A program made the translations under genes and the position numbers. This document shows, in pieces, positions 1 through 12,821 of a stretch of DNA of 64,000 bases (the first letter of the stretch is position 1; the number at the start of each line of letters is the position of its first letter). Origin of the DNA: Phocoena phocoena (taxonomy: Eukaryota > Chordata > Mammalia > Artiodactyla > Phocoenidae). Location: NCBI RefSeq assembly GCF_963924675.1, contig NC_089236.1:64069306-64133305 (forward strand). Direction: 5' to 3'. The notes under the pieces are model-generated. The model was not told the DNA's origin. It searched no databases and saw only the letters and a program-made list of their open reading frames with translations.

Positions 1-559
1 GGTCAAGTGAGGTAGTAGTTATGGATTTAGCAGCACCGAGCCATTTGGATGCAATAGTTAGCAGAAGATGTCAGCTCCTGGGGTTTGCAGCAAGAACTTC
101 TGGGAATCCACTGGAGGCCCAGCTTGATGTTGGCTGCCAAGGGCAACTCTATGTCTTAAAGACATGATTTCTATATGGTTGTATTGAGTGGGGCAGAGGT
201 ATCTCTTCTTAACATCAGAAATTTCAAGTGCTAATTTAGGAGCTTACTCCCTGATCTTAGCTAGATTGCAGATTCCCAGAAATCTCTGTTTATATCTGCA
301 GCTCAGAGAATCCCCCCACCCTTCCACTCCAATCCAAAGCCGTGTCAATTCCGATTACAAAAAAGCCTACGTGTTTAAGGAAAAGAAAAATGGAAGTGTG
401 GCTTCTCTTCCCTTTGTTTCTTTCTCGACATTTCCCTGTGGTACTTAAAAAACAACAGCAAGAACAAAAACCCAGCCACAATATTTTCCACGAATTCCGG
501 TCAAGATATGCCATCTACTTCTCTGCTGTTTGACTTGCTCGTGTGACTCATGATGGTTT
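1..559. other. Unassigned sequence
   Basis: I recognise no gene, RNA or repeat family here. The short open frames on both strands have no recognisable protein motif. The stretch may be unique sequence or a repeat too decayed to identify by eye. Confidence 0.5.
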
Positions 560-895
560 CCGAGGCCTTAACAGATGTGATTCAACAGAGGAATTAATCC
601 TCTGCTTACATCTTGCTGGCTCTTTCTTTGCTGCTGGGAACTCCTTTGTCACCGTGTCAACTGGCCAGGCTGACCCCCTGCAGAATGACATACCATGTGA
701 GGAAAGGCTCTGCTGTATCAGCTATGGGCATAGACATAGGAGTGATGCTTCTAACATGATCCAGCCTTAACCAAGCTGGCCCAGATCAAAACCGCCCAGC
801 TGACCCACAGAATTGCTGGCAAAAAATGTTGCCGTTTTAAGCCCCTAGTGTTTGAGGTGTTTTGTTACGCAACAAAAGCAAGCTGAACTATTCCT
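560..895 (+). repeat. Probable MaLR-type LTR fragment
   Basis: The last third resembles the 3' end of mammalian MaLR LTRs: a CAGAATTG motif, then GTTTTAAGCCCCTAGTGTTTG, then TTTTGTTACGCAACAAAAGCAAG. The rest is too diverged to subclassify. It is a non-coding remnant of an old ERVL-MaLR element. The left boundary is uncertain, and the call depends on remembered consensus rather than an alignment. Confidence 0.4.
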
Positions 896-2081
896 TAGCT
901 CCCACAGTATAGAGCTTCTAAATAAAAGTGTTTAAGGAGTTAATTAAGTGAATAAGAGCAGCACGGTTAATATTTTATCATTTTCTCAGGAAGAAAATGT
1001 AGGATTAATTTTGCCGTAATAAGTAAAACAGGTCACAGGTTACGTAGCACATATCTGCCTGAGAATATAGTATTTGCATATGTATATTCAACAGTAACTA
1101 TTTCTCACGTTTATTAGTATTGTTAGTTACACAGTGACCAATAGGGGGAGGGGCTACTTGTTTTTTCAAATTACTCCTCTTGGGAAATATTACCTAAGAA
1201 GATACATTTTCCTTGAAATAGGAAAAAGCATTCACTTTAACTGGATTTTGCTCCTGTTTCCACAGACACAGTCACATGGGTTATGTCGTGGGCAACTGTA
1301 AATTTGTGCTGGAACAGCCTTAATTGGGTTTTTCTTTAATAACGTGGGCCAGTGGCTCAGAGAAGACACGTGGTTCTCTCCGCCCAAGGAAGAGGAAGAA
1401 TCAAAGTAGCCTGGACAGTGTGTCGGTAATCAGTTATGCAGCTGGATTTTATTGTTCAAAATTAGAACATAGGGTCAGTGTTCAAGGGATGGGAACTGTA
1501 TTCAGTATGGTTCTTTTCACTCATACCAGGCATTCTGACCACACCTACTGACTTACTGCCATGAAATTGTGCGAGCTTGGCACGCCCAACTGCTTGACTC
1601 TCTAAGATGCTATAAAAACTTACCAGACACATGGTAATAGGCTCACTTCCCTTTATATTATTCAACAGAAATGGACCAAAATTAGAAAATTGAGACGTTT
1701 GGATTTTATTTTTTCTAGAACAGTGATTTATTTAGTAACCCTAATTTGAAGACATTCACTTTCAAAATGGTGAGGAAATTATAAAAAAAAAAAACAAAAA
1801 AAACAAAAAACACACACACATAGAAATTTCTGGAAGCATCTACATCAATAATAAAAGTGTCCCTTTCTAGTTTATGACTGAAAATCAAGTAATGATCAAC
1901 AGTGGTATCGATTTCTTCCTACACAATCTTCTTTTGAATTACTAATTAAAGAACCATTTAAACTGATAAGGTCCACAAATTTTATGAACTTGAATTTTCA
2001 AGGAGAAAATATGGGTGATAGTTCTTTAAAAAGTTTTAAGTTGGTGACGAATTGATGTCACTTCAAGCAAAAATATTACTT
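896..2081. other. Unassigned sequence
   Basis: No family is recognised apart from the A-rich/CA tract annotated inside it. Short open frames have no protein-like features. Confidence 0.45.
1782..1821. repeat. A-rich tract grading into (CA)n
   Basis: A run of A with interspersed C passes into five CA units. It is low-complexity and possibly the decayed tail of an old retroposon. Confidence 0.8.
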
Positions 2082-2094
2082 AAAAACAAGTCAA

Positions 2095-2337
2095 GGGACT
2101 TCCCTGGTGGCGCAGTGGTTGAGAGTCCGCCTGCCAATGCAGGGGACACGGGTTTGAGCCCTGGTCTGGGAGGATCCCACATGCTGCGGAGCAACTGATC
2201 CTGTGTGCCACAACTACTGAAGCCCGCGCACCTAGAGCCCACGTTCTGCAACAAGAGAAGCCACCACGATGAGAAGCCCATGCACTGCAACAAAGACCCA
2301 ATGCAGCCATAAATAAATAAATTTATTAAAAAAAAAA
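2095..2337 (+). mobile_element. CHR-family tRNA-Glu SINE
   Basis: This is a full-length non-autonomous retroposon. It starts with GGGACTTCCCTGGTGGCG, carries an A-box-like TGGCGCAGTGG and a B-box-like GGGTTTGAGCC, and has the CHR body with 'CCACAACTACTGAAGC' units. It ends in AAATAAATAAATTTATT plus poly-A. An exact 13-bp duplication, AAAAACAAGTCAA, flanks it at 2082-2094 and 2338-2350, showing L1-type target-primed insertion. It forms an inverted pair with the minus-strand SINE at 2767-2885. Confidence 0.96.
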
Positions 2338-2350
2338 AAAAACAAGTCAA

Positions 2351-2766
2351 TAAGGATCAACTTACATGAATGGGAAATTTTTAAAAGTTGAACGTATTTG
2401 TATATATAAGCATATATGCAATGTCTATTTCTGATATCTTTTGGCATCACTACTCATTTTCAGAGTGAGTGATTTCTTTTGGTGGGGGAGAAAGGAGTTG
2501 CTTTATTTTGTTTGCTTTTTAAGTTATTTCTCTTGAGAAATACTTCCAAGATAAGCTTTTTTCCCCCTAGAGATAGGGAAAAACACCTAACGAAATGTTG
2601 CTTCTGTTTGCAAAGACCCAAAAGCCAAATGACATTTAAGGTGAAGACAAAGACTTTTCAAAAGTCCACACAAATCTTCACTATGAACTGTAAACGTTCT
2701 ATCCCACAATGTAGAGAAATCAATTAGTACTTTTGAATTCATTTTCTTTTCCATCTTGCCTTAATC
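2351..2766. other. Unassigned sequence between two SINEs
   Basis: AT-rich, with no recognised element or coding signature. Confidence 0.5.
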
Positions 2767-2885
2767 TTTTTTTTTTTTTTTTCTTGCCGCTCCGCGGCAT
2801 GTGGGATCTTCCCGGACCTGGACACGAACCCGTGTCCCCTGCATCGGCAGGCGAACTCTCAACCACTGCGCCACCAGGGAAGCCC
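2767..2885 (-). mobile_element. Short CHR SINE, body-deleted
   Basis: Read on the minus strand it runs from the GGGCTTCCCTGGTGGCGCAG head through the B box GGGTTCG and 'GATCCCACATGCCGCGGAGCGGC' region directly into a poly-A tail (poly-T at 2767-2782). Most of the usual tRNA-unrelated body is missing, so the copy is about 119 bp. No clean target duplication is seen. It abuts the 3' end of a minus-strand L1 fragment. Confidence 0.9.
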
Positions 2886-2889
2886 TTAC

Positions 2890-3210
2890 CTTTTTTTAAT
2901 TGACGTATAGTTGATTTACAACATTATGTTAGTTTTAGTTGTACAACATAGTGATCCAACATTCATAAAGTTTACAAACTAATCATCACAAGTCCAGTAA
3001 CCATTTGCCACCATACAAAATTATTACAGTATTGACTGTGTTCTTTTTGCTGTATATTATATGCCATGACTTATTTTATAACTGGAAGTTTGTATCTCTT
3101 AATCCCCTTCACCTATTTCTCCCCTCTGGCAACTACCAGTTTTCTCTCTGTATATATAAGTCTACTACTGATTTGTTTTGTTTATTCGTTTGTTTTAAAG
3201 AACTGCATAC
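2890..3210 (-). mobile_element. Old L1 3'-UTR fragment
   Basis: In plus-strand reading the segment matches the reversed 3' UTR of mammalian L1M-type elements: 'ATTGACGTATAGTTGATTTACAAC', 'GTTTTAGTTGTACAACATAGTGATCC', 'TTATTTTATAACTGGAAGTTTGTA' and 'CTCTGGCAACTACCAG' occur in that order. It is strongly 5'-truncated and non-coding. The subfamily (L1MA/L1MB-like) is a guess. Confidence 0.7.
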
Positions 3211-3334
3211 TAGGTAATACTACTGAATTATTCTTAATTTTCTCTGGTGCAGTTATAGGGTTGTGGTTACATAGAAGAATATACCATTTCTTAGAACATA
3301 CATGCCAAAATATTTAGGGGTGAAATGTTAAGAT

Positions 3335-3540
3335 AGTTGCAACTTACTTTCAGATAGTTTAGCAAAATTAACACTGTGTGAGCCAGAGGAAAAGAGGCAA
3401 AGAGAAAGCAAATGTAGAAAGAAGTTAATTGGTGATTCTAAGTGATGGCTATATGCATATGTGCGCTGTTCATCGTACTAACTTTCCAGTTTTTATATAG
3501 GTTTGAAGTATTTCAAACTAAAACTGTTGGAAAAACAAGA
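3335..3540 (+). mobile_element. Possible L1M-type 3' end
   Basis: The order 'GGTGATTCTAAGTGATGGCTATATG', 'GTTCATCGTACTAAC', then 'GGTTTGAAGTATTTCAAACTAAAA' resembles the 3' terminus of old LINE copies. A diverged relative lies near 18190-18295. The family is uncertain. Confidence 0.3.
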
Positions 3541-3789
3541 GAGTAGAGAAGTTGAATCGGGAGCCAACAAGCATAAACAAATATATCTGTGAAATTTTTC
3601 TATGAGATAGGAAAGAATTAGGACAGTGAACGGGAGAGATGGGAATCACTAAATTTTTTGACTTAAAAGTTAAAGAGAATCATTCAGGATATTTACACAT
3701 AGACCTTTAATCTATGTGTAGAAATCATGCAATAATTTCTACCTCTGTTGTAACCTTTGCTTTATCGTGTCCCCATAACTTTTTTCCTT

Positions 3790-5290
3790 TTATTTAAAAA
3801 TATCCCACTACAATAATCAAGACAGTGTGGTACTGGCAAAAGAATAAATAGATCAATGTACACAATAAAGAGCCCAGAAATAGACCCACATAAAGATAAT
3901 CAACTGGTTTTTGACAAAGGAGCAAAGGTGATACAGTGAAACAAATATAATCTTTTCCACGCATTGTGTTGAAACAACCAGACATCCACATGTCAAAAGC
4001 TAAAAGTAGACACAGACCTTAGACCCTTCACAAAAATTAACTCAAACTGGCTCATAGACCTAAATGTAAAACACAAAACTATAAAACTCAAAGATGATAA
4101 CATAGGAGAAAATCTAGATGACCTTGGATATGGTGATGACTTTTTAGATACAACATCGAACGTACAGTTCATGAAAGAAATAATTGATAAGCTGAACATT
4201 AAAATTAAAAATTTCTGCTCTGTGAAATACAACGTCAAGGGAATGAAAAGACAGGCCACAGATTGGCAGAGAATATTTGCAAACACATACCTGATAAAGG
4301 ATTGTTACCCAAAATATACAAAAATCTGAATAGACCCCTTACCAAAGATAATATACAGAAGGCAAATAAACACATGAAAGCATGCTCCACATGTCATCAG
4401 GGAATGCAAATCAAAACTATAAGATACCACTATATGCCTGTAAGAATGGCCAAAATCCAGAACAGTGACAACACCAAAAGCTGGCAAAGATGTGGAACAG
4501 AAGAAGCTCTTGTTCATTGCTAGTGGGAATGCAAAATGGTAGAGCCAAAATTACTCTTACCATATGATACAGCAATCACATTCCTTGGCATTTACCTAAA
4601 GGAGTTGAAAACTTAAATCCATAACAAAACCTACACACAGATTTTATAGCAGCTTTTTCATAATTGCCAAAACTTGGATGCAACCAAGATGTCATTCAGT
4701 AGGTGACTGGATAAATGAACTGTGGTACAACCAAACCACGGAATATCATTCAGTGCCAGAAAGAAGTGAGCTATCGAACCATGAAAAGACATGGAGGGAA
4801 CTTAGTGAATATTACGAAGTGAAATAAGCCAATAATAAAAGGCTACACACTCTATGACTCCAACTATATGACATCCTGGAAACGGCAAAACTACGGAGAA
4901 AGTAAAAAGATCAGTGGTTACCAGGGGTTAGTGGGGAAGGAGGAATGAATAGGTGGAACACAAAGGATTTTTAGGGCAGTGAAACTATTCTGTTACAATA
5001 ATGCTGAATACATGTCATTATACACTCGTCAAAACCCATAGCATGTATAACACCAAGAATGAACTCTAAGGTAAAGTATGGACTTTGGGTGGTAATGATG
5101 GGTCAGTGTAGTTTCATCCATTGCAACAAATGTACTCCTCTGGTGCTGGATGTTCACAGTGGGAGCGGATGTGAGTTTGTGGAAGGTAGGGCGGTATACG
5201 GGAACTCCCTCTGTACTTTGTGCTCAAGTTGACTGTGAAGTTAAAACTGTTCTAAGAAATAAAGTCCATTTAAAAGGGAAAAATAAATCC
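3790..5290 (+). mobile_element. Old L1: ORF2 C-terminus and 3' UTR
   Basis: A 5'-truncated, decayed L1. From 3795 the sequence matches the carboxy-terminal ORF2 region (…CAGTGTGGTACTGGCA, …GTTTTTGACAAAGGAGC, then the AAACACATGAAAGCATGCTCCACATG block and GGATAAATGAACTGTGGTA). The 3' UTR follows, with 'GGTTACCAGGGGTTAG' and a terminal segment rich in AATAAA. Stops and frameshifts break the reading frame throughout. It is not functional. Confidence 0.85.
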
Positions 5291-7465
5291 AAAATTAGGG
5301 CAGGTATTAGTTTGAGGAATGAAATAAGAACTAGTTTAAATAACCAGAATTCACTGAATGCCACATGCATTATTTTAATAAAAGATTTAATGCATTTCAT
5401 GAATCTTGCTGTATCTCTATGTATCTCTTAACCCTCTTATCAAGAAATCTTAATTTTTACTAAAATATGATTTTATTTTTGTTTATAAGTATTTTCATTT
5501 TACGAATTGAGATACTGTTAAAACCATATTGAAAATATCTTTGATATCTTTTTATTTGTCTAAATTTCTAAGACTCGGATCCTTGCTGTAGTCATCTTAT
5601 TGAACCTCTTCATTATAAACACATTCTCAATATTCACCAACACAATAAGCATATTAATGCTTTTTTAATGAGCCAGATATTTAGCATATAACCTTGTGCT
5701 TGTAGGAGCGGTAAACAGATTTGAGGAAAAATGCATGAGACCAAATTACATGAATTTGTATGTAAACATTTGAGCACACAGAAATTTACTATGCACAGAA
5801 TTTATGAAATTTATGAATCAGAAACCTGATTCGTAGATTCATGAATGATGATGCAATCATGCTGAATAATGAATCCTATCAAGGTCACAATCATGATAAA
5901 GGCAGCCTTCTGGTAACCTTTGGTACCTCCATTTCCTTAGCTAAATTTATATTGTCTATTCTTAATGATAGGCAACCTTACAACTTGAACGATTCCCATC
6001 AGAAAACCTACGGAGACAATTGCTGCTCCAGATAAGGACAGACTAGCCATTTATTTCCTGAGATTCTCTAATTCTCACCTTGTTATCAGCTCAGATCATG
6101 AAAAAGAGGTACGCATTTAGTACATTACATTAATTCTTCCCACATAGAAATGTCTTCTCAGAACTACAATTGAATACTGACCCTTGCCTTTTACCTGGAG
6201 AGTATATGAAATGGTGAAGGACATGGCTTCATTTATTGTTGTTTATACATGATGAGAGTTTATTATGAACTTCCATCTCACTTATAATACATGTGATATA
6301 TTTGTCTGAGTTCAGAACTAAGACATATCGGCTATTTCTATTGATTTGGCATCATTTACCAAATGAGAATTATTCAGTTCAACACTTTGTCTTTTCACTC
6401 TGGCCGCTAGGAAGCTGTGATGTTTTCTCATTTTTTTCTTCATTAGCTTTCTCCGCTTCCCAACTCTTATCATTCTGCCCTTGTTTTCATTTTATAAAAA
6501 TTCACTTCATCTCTCCAATATTACAAAACACTTCACATATTCTATGGGAATAAACCCTAGCATGTTTACTGAGCAGTTTAACTACATGGTAATCTACGGC
6601 ATTAATGAGAACACACAGGCAAAAAGCCAGATGAAATATGTTGAAGGCGGCTCTTGGAGATTCACAGCAAGACAGCGTTCAAGCAACAATGGTCATAAAA
6701 TGAAATCTGAACTATAATAGAAATAGGTACAGGGTGCAGTGGGAATATAGAAGGAAAAATGCCTCTGGTTTGATAGAAGCGAATGAGAAGACCTCACAAA
6801 GATGTAAACCCTTAACCTGGGTCTAGAAGGATGGGGAGGCATTTACAAGCAATTATGTTTGTAATGTATAGTGAGACATGAATCCCAGGGCACAAAAGCA
6901 GGACATATGAGACAACATCCTTTTTCTATAACCAAAGGTATCCCATTAAACCCTAGTCCTGTCATTTAATCTAAGTAATTTGGTCTCTCACCTATGAGCC
7001 CATAAAATCTTCACCTGATCTGGGGAGTTCAAGGGGGAAAAAATGGCTCTGATTCATTTCATAGTCTTCTAAATTTAATGTCTTTTGCCCGGATGTGGGT
7101 TTTTGAAACTCAAAAGTCAGATATTTGATTCTTTTCATTCTCTTTGTAGTTTTGCTGTGTTGTTCCTTGTCAGAGGTAATAACAGCAAGATATAACACTG
7201 CAAGAAAGAGGGAAGCCAGGTACTAGAGTACCCAGGACGGGGTACCATATAAAATATCATCCCCTACCTGAAAGGAATATCAGTGGTGAAAGGAATCTTA
7301 GACATTCTCTAAGACAGTTCTTTCACTCTCGTTTTACGGAATAAAAATTTGATGTGAAAAAAGGCAGAGTGGTGGTCCCAGGATCACCCCAGTCATTGGA
7401 ATGGTGGACTGCACTCAGTCCCTCAGCAATATTCAAGGTCTCTTCAGTACATTCCTTTAATTTGG
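5291..7465. other. Unassigned AT-rich sequence
   Basis: No recognisable gene or repeat family. A 7-bp hairpin with a 4-nt loop (GAATCAG/CTGATTC) sits at 5815-5832. The segment 7270-7370 weakly recalls MIR but I cannot support it. Confidence 0.45.
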
Positions 7466-7610
7466 GAGAACTACCAAGGGAGTTTGTTAAAATGTATTGA
7501 TTCTACTATTAGAGATTCAAGTATAGAGAGGGAAGCCAGAAACCTACATTTTAAACAAACATCACAGGTGGTACTAATGCAAAGGACCCATCTTTCCAAA
7601 ACACTGCCTT
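7466..7610 (+). repeat. Possible MER5-like hAT fragment
   Basis: The order 'GAGATTCAAG', 'CCTACATTTTAAACAAACATCACAGGTGGTACTAATGC' followed by 'AAAACACTGCC' resembles the right half of MER5A/B elements. The terminal inverted repeats are too decayed to fix the ends. Confidence 0.35.
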
Positions 7611-8442
7611 AGAGGCTGAACTCCATAAAGACAGAGGCCTTTTTTTCATAATCCTTTTTAGCCCCAGTGCCTACAGATTACGTAATGTTTAAGAAATATC
7701 TGGTGTTGAATGGAGGAATAAACCATATTTCTAAAAATACATACCACCTTTAAACCTCGCTGTTTGTTTCTATCAAAAGTACTGCCAAATTTGTTCTTTA
7801 CTGGAATATTTTGAATTGTTACCTTTGCATTATAATGTTTCTGCATTTCATTATAGATCATGCTTTTCAATTCAATATCCAGATTAAGCTTTTTCAACAC
7901 AAAACCACAGCAACCTCAACAAAATCCCAGGAAGCAAGAATTCAAGCAGTGAAAGGGTATGCTTTGTTTAAGTTGTCAGTATTCACCCTTTGAACATGTA
8001 AGACGTAATTCCAAACCAAAACCCAACTTACTTTTTTGGTATTTTGTGATTTATTGTAGCATTATCTTCATTTAGGAGAAAATATAAGAGGGTTTCTCCC
8101 CCATTAAATATGTAACTATCAGGTAAAGAGACTAGATTTCTCTATATTTTGTAAACAAAATCTTCTAGAAATCAGCAACTTTCTAAATAAATGAAGGTAA
8201 GTGAGGATAATGATATGACATAGGAAAAATACATTCATTGGCTTCTTCTGAGAACTATTCTATTCTATAAGTTATGATATTTTAAAACCACATCTGGGAG
8301 AAATCACCATTCATAAATAGCTCATTAGGGAAGAAGTCTACATGCAAATATCCTGAGATCAGAATTTTTTCAACATTGTCACATAGTTCACAGAATAAGT
8401 AATTAGTATATCTTCATTTTGTAAAGGCTTAGAGAAAGCCTC
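7611..8442. other. Unassigned sequence
   Basis: AT-rich with no recognised family and no supported coding potential. Confidence 0.5.
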
Positions 8443-8458
8443 AGAATAATCGGCCCCT

Positions 8459-8846
8459 GGGCTTCCCTGGTGGCGCAGGTGGTTAAGAATCCGCCTGCCA
8501 ATGCAGGGGACTCGGGTTAGAGCCCTGGTCTGGGAAGATCCCACATGCCACGGAGCAGCTACGCCTGTGCGCCACAACTACTGAGCCTGTGCTCTGGAGC
8601 CTATGAGCCACAACTACTGAGACCACGTACTGCAACTACTGAAGCCTGCGTGCCTAGGGCCTGTGCTCCGCAACAAGAGAAGCCACAGCAATGAGAAGTC
8701 CGCGCACCAAAACGAAGAGTAGCCCCTGCTCTCCACAACTAGAGAAAGCCTGCACGCAGCAACGAAGACCCAACCCAGCCAAAACTAAATAAAATAAATA
8801 AATTTTAAAATATATATATTTAATAAATAAAATAAATTTTTAAAAA
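8459..8846 (+). mobile_element. Long-form CHR SINE
   Basis: A full-length copy of the longer CHR subtype. It has the tRNA-Glu head (GGGCTTCCCTGGTGGCGCAG), several 'CCACAACTACTGAG' units, 'CAACAAGAGAAGCCAC', 'GAAGAGTAGCCCCTGC' and a tail of AAATAAA units running into an AT-rich tract. An exact 16-bp duplication, AGAATAATCGGCCCCT, lies at 8443-8458 and 8847-8862. The tail has expanded with TATATATATT, typical of SINE tails that evolve as microsatellites. Confidence 0.97.
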
Positions 8847-8862
8847 AGAATAATCGGCCCCT

Positions 8863-11800
8863 AAAATGTTATCCCCTAAATAGCCACGTTCTGTATCTCA
8901 CACCACATGGCCCCTCCCTGCCTTCCAACTTTAATTCACATAATCTGGTTATCTGGTTCTGTAAGAATTACAAAAGTCCATTTCACTGAGGTAATTGCAG
9001 GTGAGTGATATCCAAGACCGAGAAAATGTAGATTATTAGATTTAGCAAAATGTTATAGCATGATTCATATTTGTTGATTGTGAAAATGCTTTGGGGAGAT
9101 TGAATTAGCAGCAAGAAGACCTTTTAGGAGGCTCAGAGAAAAGAATCTCAGGAGTATAATTTTGGAATGAATTAAGTTATTTGTGGATCTAAATGAGCAT
9201 GTCTGAAAATTAATATAACAAAAGAAAAGTTGTACATAAGAGCAGAAAGTCAGCATTAAGCCAGATTGGTTTCGACATTTGACAAGCAATTATTATAGTG
9301 AAAGTAATCATGAAAATTCAGCTGACTATGTTTCTTGTGATTAATTTTGGCTGGAGTTTAACACAATTATATGGATATTCAAACAAAGGCAAAAATGATA
9401 ATTTTCTCAAAACATATTTTTCTGTATTGTTTGGATAATTTTGCTATATTACTAAACTTTCTTCAGATAGTTCAAAATTTTGGTTTCGGAGTAATTGTTT
9501 TTTAAAAAACTTCCACATTTTCTTTTCCCATAAAGCATCATTCATGGCCAGAGCCCAGAACATAATACAAAAATCATAATTTTTAAAAGTGTTCTACTTC
9601 AAGGGTACATCTTCATTTCCATTGGTAATAAGTCTTACACAATGGAACGGTTCTCAAATTATTTAAAGTGAATTACAGGGTGGCAGAATTGGTACAGAGG
9701 GAGAGGCCTTTGGAACAGGCATGAATTACAATCGAAAGCTTCATTGCTTCAGTCGTAATTGGCCCTGGTATTTGGGACCATCCAGCTTAGATGAAAGATA
9801 CCTTACTACAGACTTTGGCAGTGACTACACTGTACCAGAAGGTACTAGTAAGTGATTAGGCTTAACCATCTAGATGCTTGGTCACCCACTCAGCAGTGCT
9901 CCCCAGCACCTTGCATGATGGACCCCGAGCCCCCTCCCTTTCATGGATGGAAGCACAAATGCCATTTTGGACATTGAACAAAGTCACTAGGATAGGAGAT
10001 TACCTTGTTCTTCCACTACACACTGTAGCATTCTTTGTAGTAAAACAACATAAGGAAAAACAACTGAAGAAATGGAAAACATGTACATTGAGTTAATATG
10101 CTCCAAATGAGAAGTAGTATATTATTTACTGAAAGGACATAATAAAATATGTTATCCATAAGAACCACTATATAAATTGATAGGTATTTAAAGATAAGTA
10201 ATGGCAGGGGGGCATTCTTAATCTCAGTAGACAACATTGAGGGGGGTTCTTTCTCCTTCATAGAACTACAAAAAGGTGATCTGTGATGTTTCGCTCAACT
10301 CCTTCCCCATGAATATTATCTGTTAGACGAATCTTCTCTAAGACATGTATTGCCCTTTTACACTGACTGCATGTGTGAGTATGCATAAAATGCCACATTT
10401 CCAATTAGGATGTGTATATTCAGGAAGAAAGACATGTCAGGGCTGTCAGGCTAAAAGCTCTACAGCTCAGGGGAATTTTCCATATCATTCTGTGGGCTTG
10501 TCCAGATTACGAGATTGTCTCTTAGTTTTCTTCATCCTCTCTTTTCTTACCTTAGATTCCATCATTCTCTCTCTCAAGCTAGATGTTGTATTTTTCAGAT
10601 GCCTCTAGAAATAATGTGAATTGGTGATCTCTCTCACTAAAATTTCAGTAATGCTTTGTTTGATCCCAGTAAGATACACACCCTGTTGTTTCCAATATGG
10701 ATTAGTTGCCAACAATGGGCCTTACCTCTCATGCAAAAAAATGTGCTGTTAACAGGCTACTGAGCAAGATTGCTTTCTGTGGAAGGAACTCCAGTGGGGG
10801 GATATTTGTACTGAAGGCTAGCACTTTATGATGTCTTCTTGGAAAATCTTAAATATTCTGCAAGTGAAAATGTCACAACATCACTGTTATATATTAGTGG
10901 TACATTGTTTTAGCTGAATGACACCTAACAGGATCATAATGTGAAAGTTTCAGAAAGACATTGTAAATTTTTGAAATATAAAGATGGTGTTAGGGAACAT
11001 ACAGTATTTTTTTCTGTAAATTTCAAATCCTTATATTGGTAACAATGAGAGAAAAGGTAATAGGACAAATGGGGAGATGTTGGTATTGAATTTGAATGTC
11101 AGGTAGAAACATAACTTATTTGAGTATACTGCTTTCTAAAAGTCATGAAAATATTCAAATGCATGACTCAGAGTTCCACTAGGTTCAACTTACTAGTACT
11201 GTATTAAATTATAAGGTCTAAGGTAAGAGGTCAGTGGTATTGGTTTTGCAAGCTATGTGGCTGAGACAGAGAATTTGTGTGCTGTTTTTTGAAAGCCTTG
11301 ATGATTCAAGCACCATTACAGACACCTCCAAATTCATCTGAAAGTACCATTCACATCTTTATTACCCCGAGAGAGCTAGATAAGATCACAGAACCGAAAG
11401 AGACACAGTAGATGATCCAGTCCATTTTTCCTGCTATTTGCGGAATAATTACCATATTTTTTCAGGCTGAACAATCAATAATGCCATTCTAATGCTTTCC
11501 ATTTCGTTCTCTACAATATTGGTTTTAAAGTCCTCATCTTGCTGTTAAAAGTTCCTTTTCTCTAGTTTTCTAATCGGCCCAAGTTGATCTTTATAAAAGC
11601 AATGAGGCAATAACTAGCTAAATGACAAAGCACATTTGCTCTCCTTCAAAGCCTATTACAGACAGCAGCTCAGCCCTGTGCACTTAGTCCTGATGATTTC
11701 AGGGGAGGAGGGGTTTTATTATTCACAGGGGGAAAACCCTAGGAACATGAACACGAAGGGCATTTTCTCTAGGCATGTTTATTCAATGTAAATGTGGGCT

Positions 11801-11964
11801 TACATTTAAGACTGCCTATTTTGTGTATCTGGTAAGTTTTGACACTACCAATTTAATGCCATAGCTGTTAACGCTTAAAGGCTTTAGTTTTACTAAAAGT
11901 GTAATGAAACAAGATTTGTTAACTCAGACATAGTATGTTTAGTTTTGTTTGTTTTGTTGTATAA
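8863..11964. other. Unassigned sequence
   Basis: About 3.1 kb with no recognised repeat. One stretch (9667-9855) is open in a single frame and flanked by AG and GTAAGT signals; it is discussed among the findings as a weak exon candidate. Otherwise no coding signature or structured RNA is evident. Confidence 0.45.
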
Positions 11965-12125
11965 TAGATTCTTGCTTTGTAAGATATGGAGGTTTTGATT
12001 GACAGAAGTACAGAAAAGATTAAATGACTTCTCTGGGATAACGTCAAAATTTAGTGGCTCAGTTCAAATCAGAAACCCAGATCACAACCCTTTGCTCTAA
12101 GCTCCAGGCCATGTAGCCTCCTAAA
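11965..12125 (-). repeat. MIR fragment
   Basis: In plus-strand reading it follows the reversed MIR order: 'AGATTAAATGACTTCTCTGGGATAACG', 'TTCAAATCAGAAACCCAGATC', 'CTCTAAGCTCCAGGCC'. This corresponds to the core and tRNA-side of an ancient MIR SINE. It is diverged and non-coding. Confidence 0.6.
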
Positions 12126-12464
12126 TTCTTAAAAAACAATATTTTGTGCGTTGAATGAAAGCGCAATTTACCCTTGCTGTCAGTTAATGTCATTGCTTTT
12201 TTGTTTATTAGAGAAAGATGTACAGCCACAGATTGAAGTTGGCCTTAAAAAGTTTTTTAATGCAGCATTATATCCTAAAATAAAATTTAGTGCTTACAGT
12301 CAGGATGTATATAGATTTTAAAATTCTCACCACACTGAGATGAAGGAACTACTGCAAAATCAACAGGGAAAGTTCCAATGATTCCATGTCCCCAGAAATA
12401 ATACCCAAGGATGTTAACCTAAGCCATTTTGAATGAACAATCAGCATTACTCACGTTTTATAAA

Positions 12465-12710
12465 AGAAACAGATGAAAACTGATCATTTCCCTCAAGGAA
12501 CTTATAGTCACCTTGAGAGGATGGAAGAAGGCACAGTAAATAAAAACAACCAGTGCAAGACCAGATATGACTAAATACTAAATTCTGTTTTATAGATTGG
12601 CAATACATTCAGAAGAGATGAACAGTCAATCCTGGCTGTTAGAATAATTTGGAATATTTTCTTGAAGAAGTTCACATTTAAATGAGATATCAATGGTTGG
12701 ATACACAGAG
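12465..12710 (-). repeat. Probable L2 fragment
   Basis: 'AAGGAACTTATAGTCACCTTGAGAGGATGGAAG' and, further on, 'TTTTCTTGAAGAAGTTCACATTTAAATGAGA' match the reverse-orientation L2 3' region. Diverged and truncated. Confidence 0.45.
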
Positions 12711-12821
12711 GGAGAGAGGAGAGCTGTTCTAGGTGGGGCACGGGGAAGTAAACATGGGATGCTTCTGAGATAGTAAAATGTATTTATGACACAATGACTA
12801 AAATGAAGCTTACATGCTCAT

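Noticed and set aside
5815..5832. Hairpin as a terminator or regulatory RNA
   Set aside because: A 7-bp stem is expected by chance at this scale and no transcript context supports a role.
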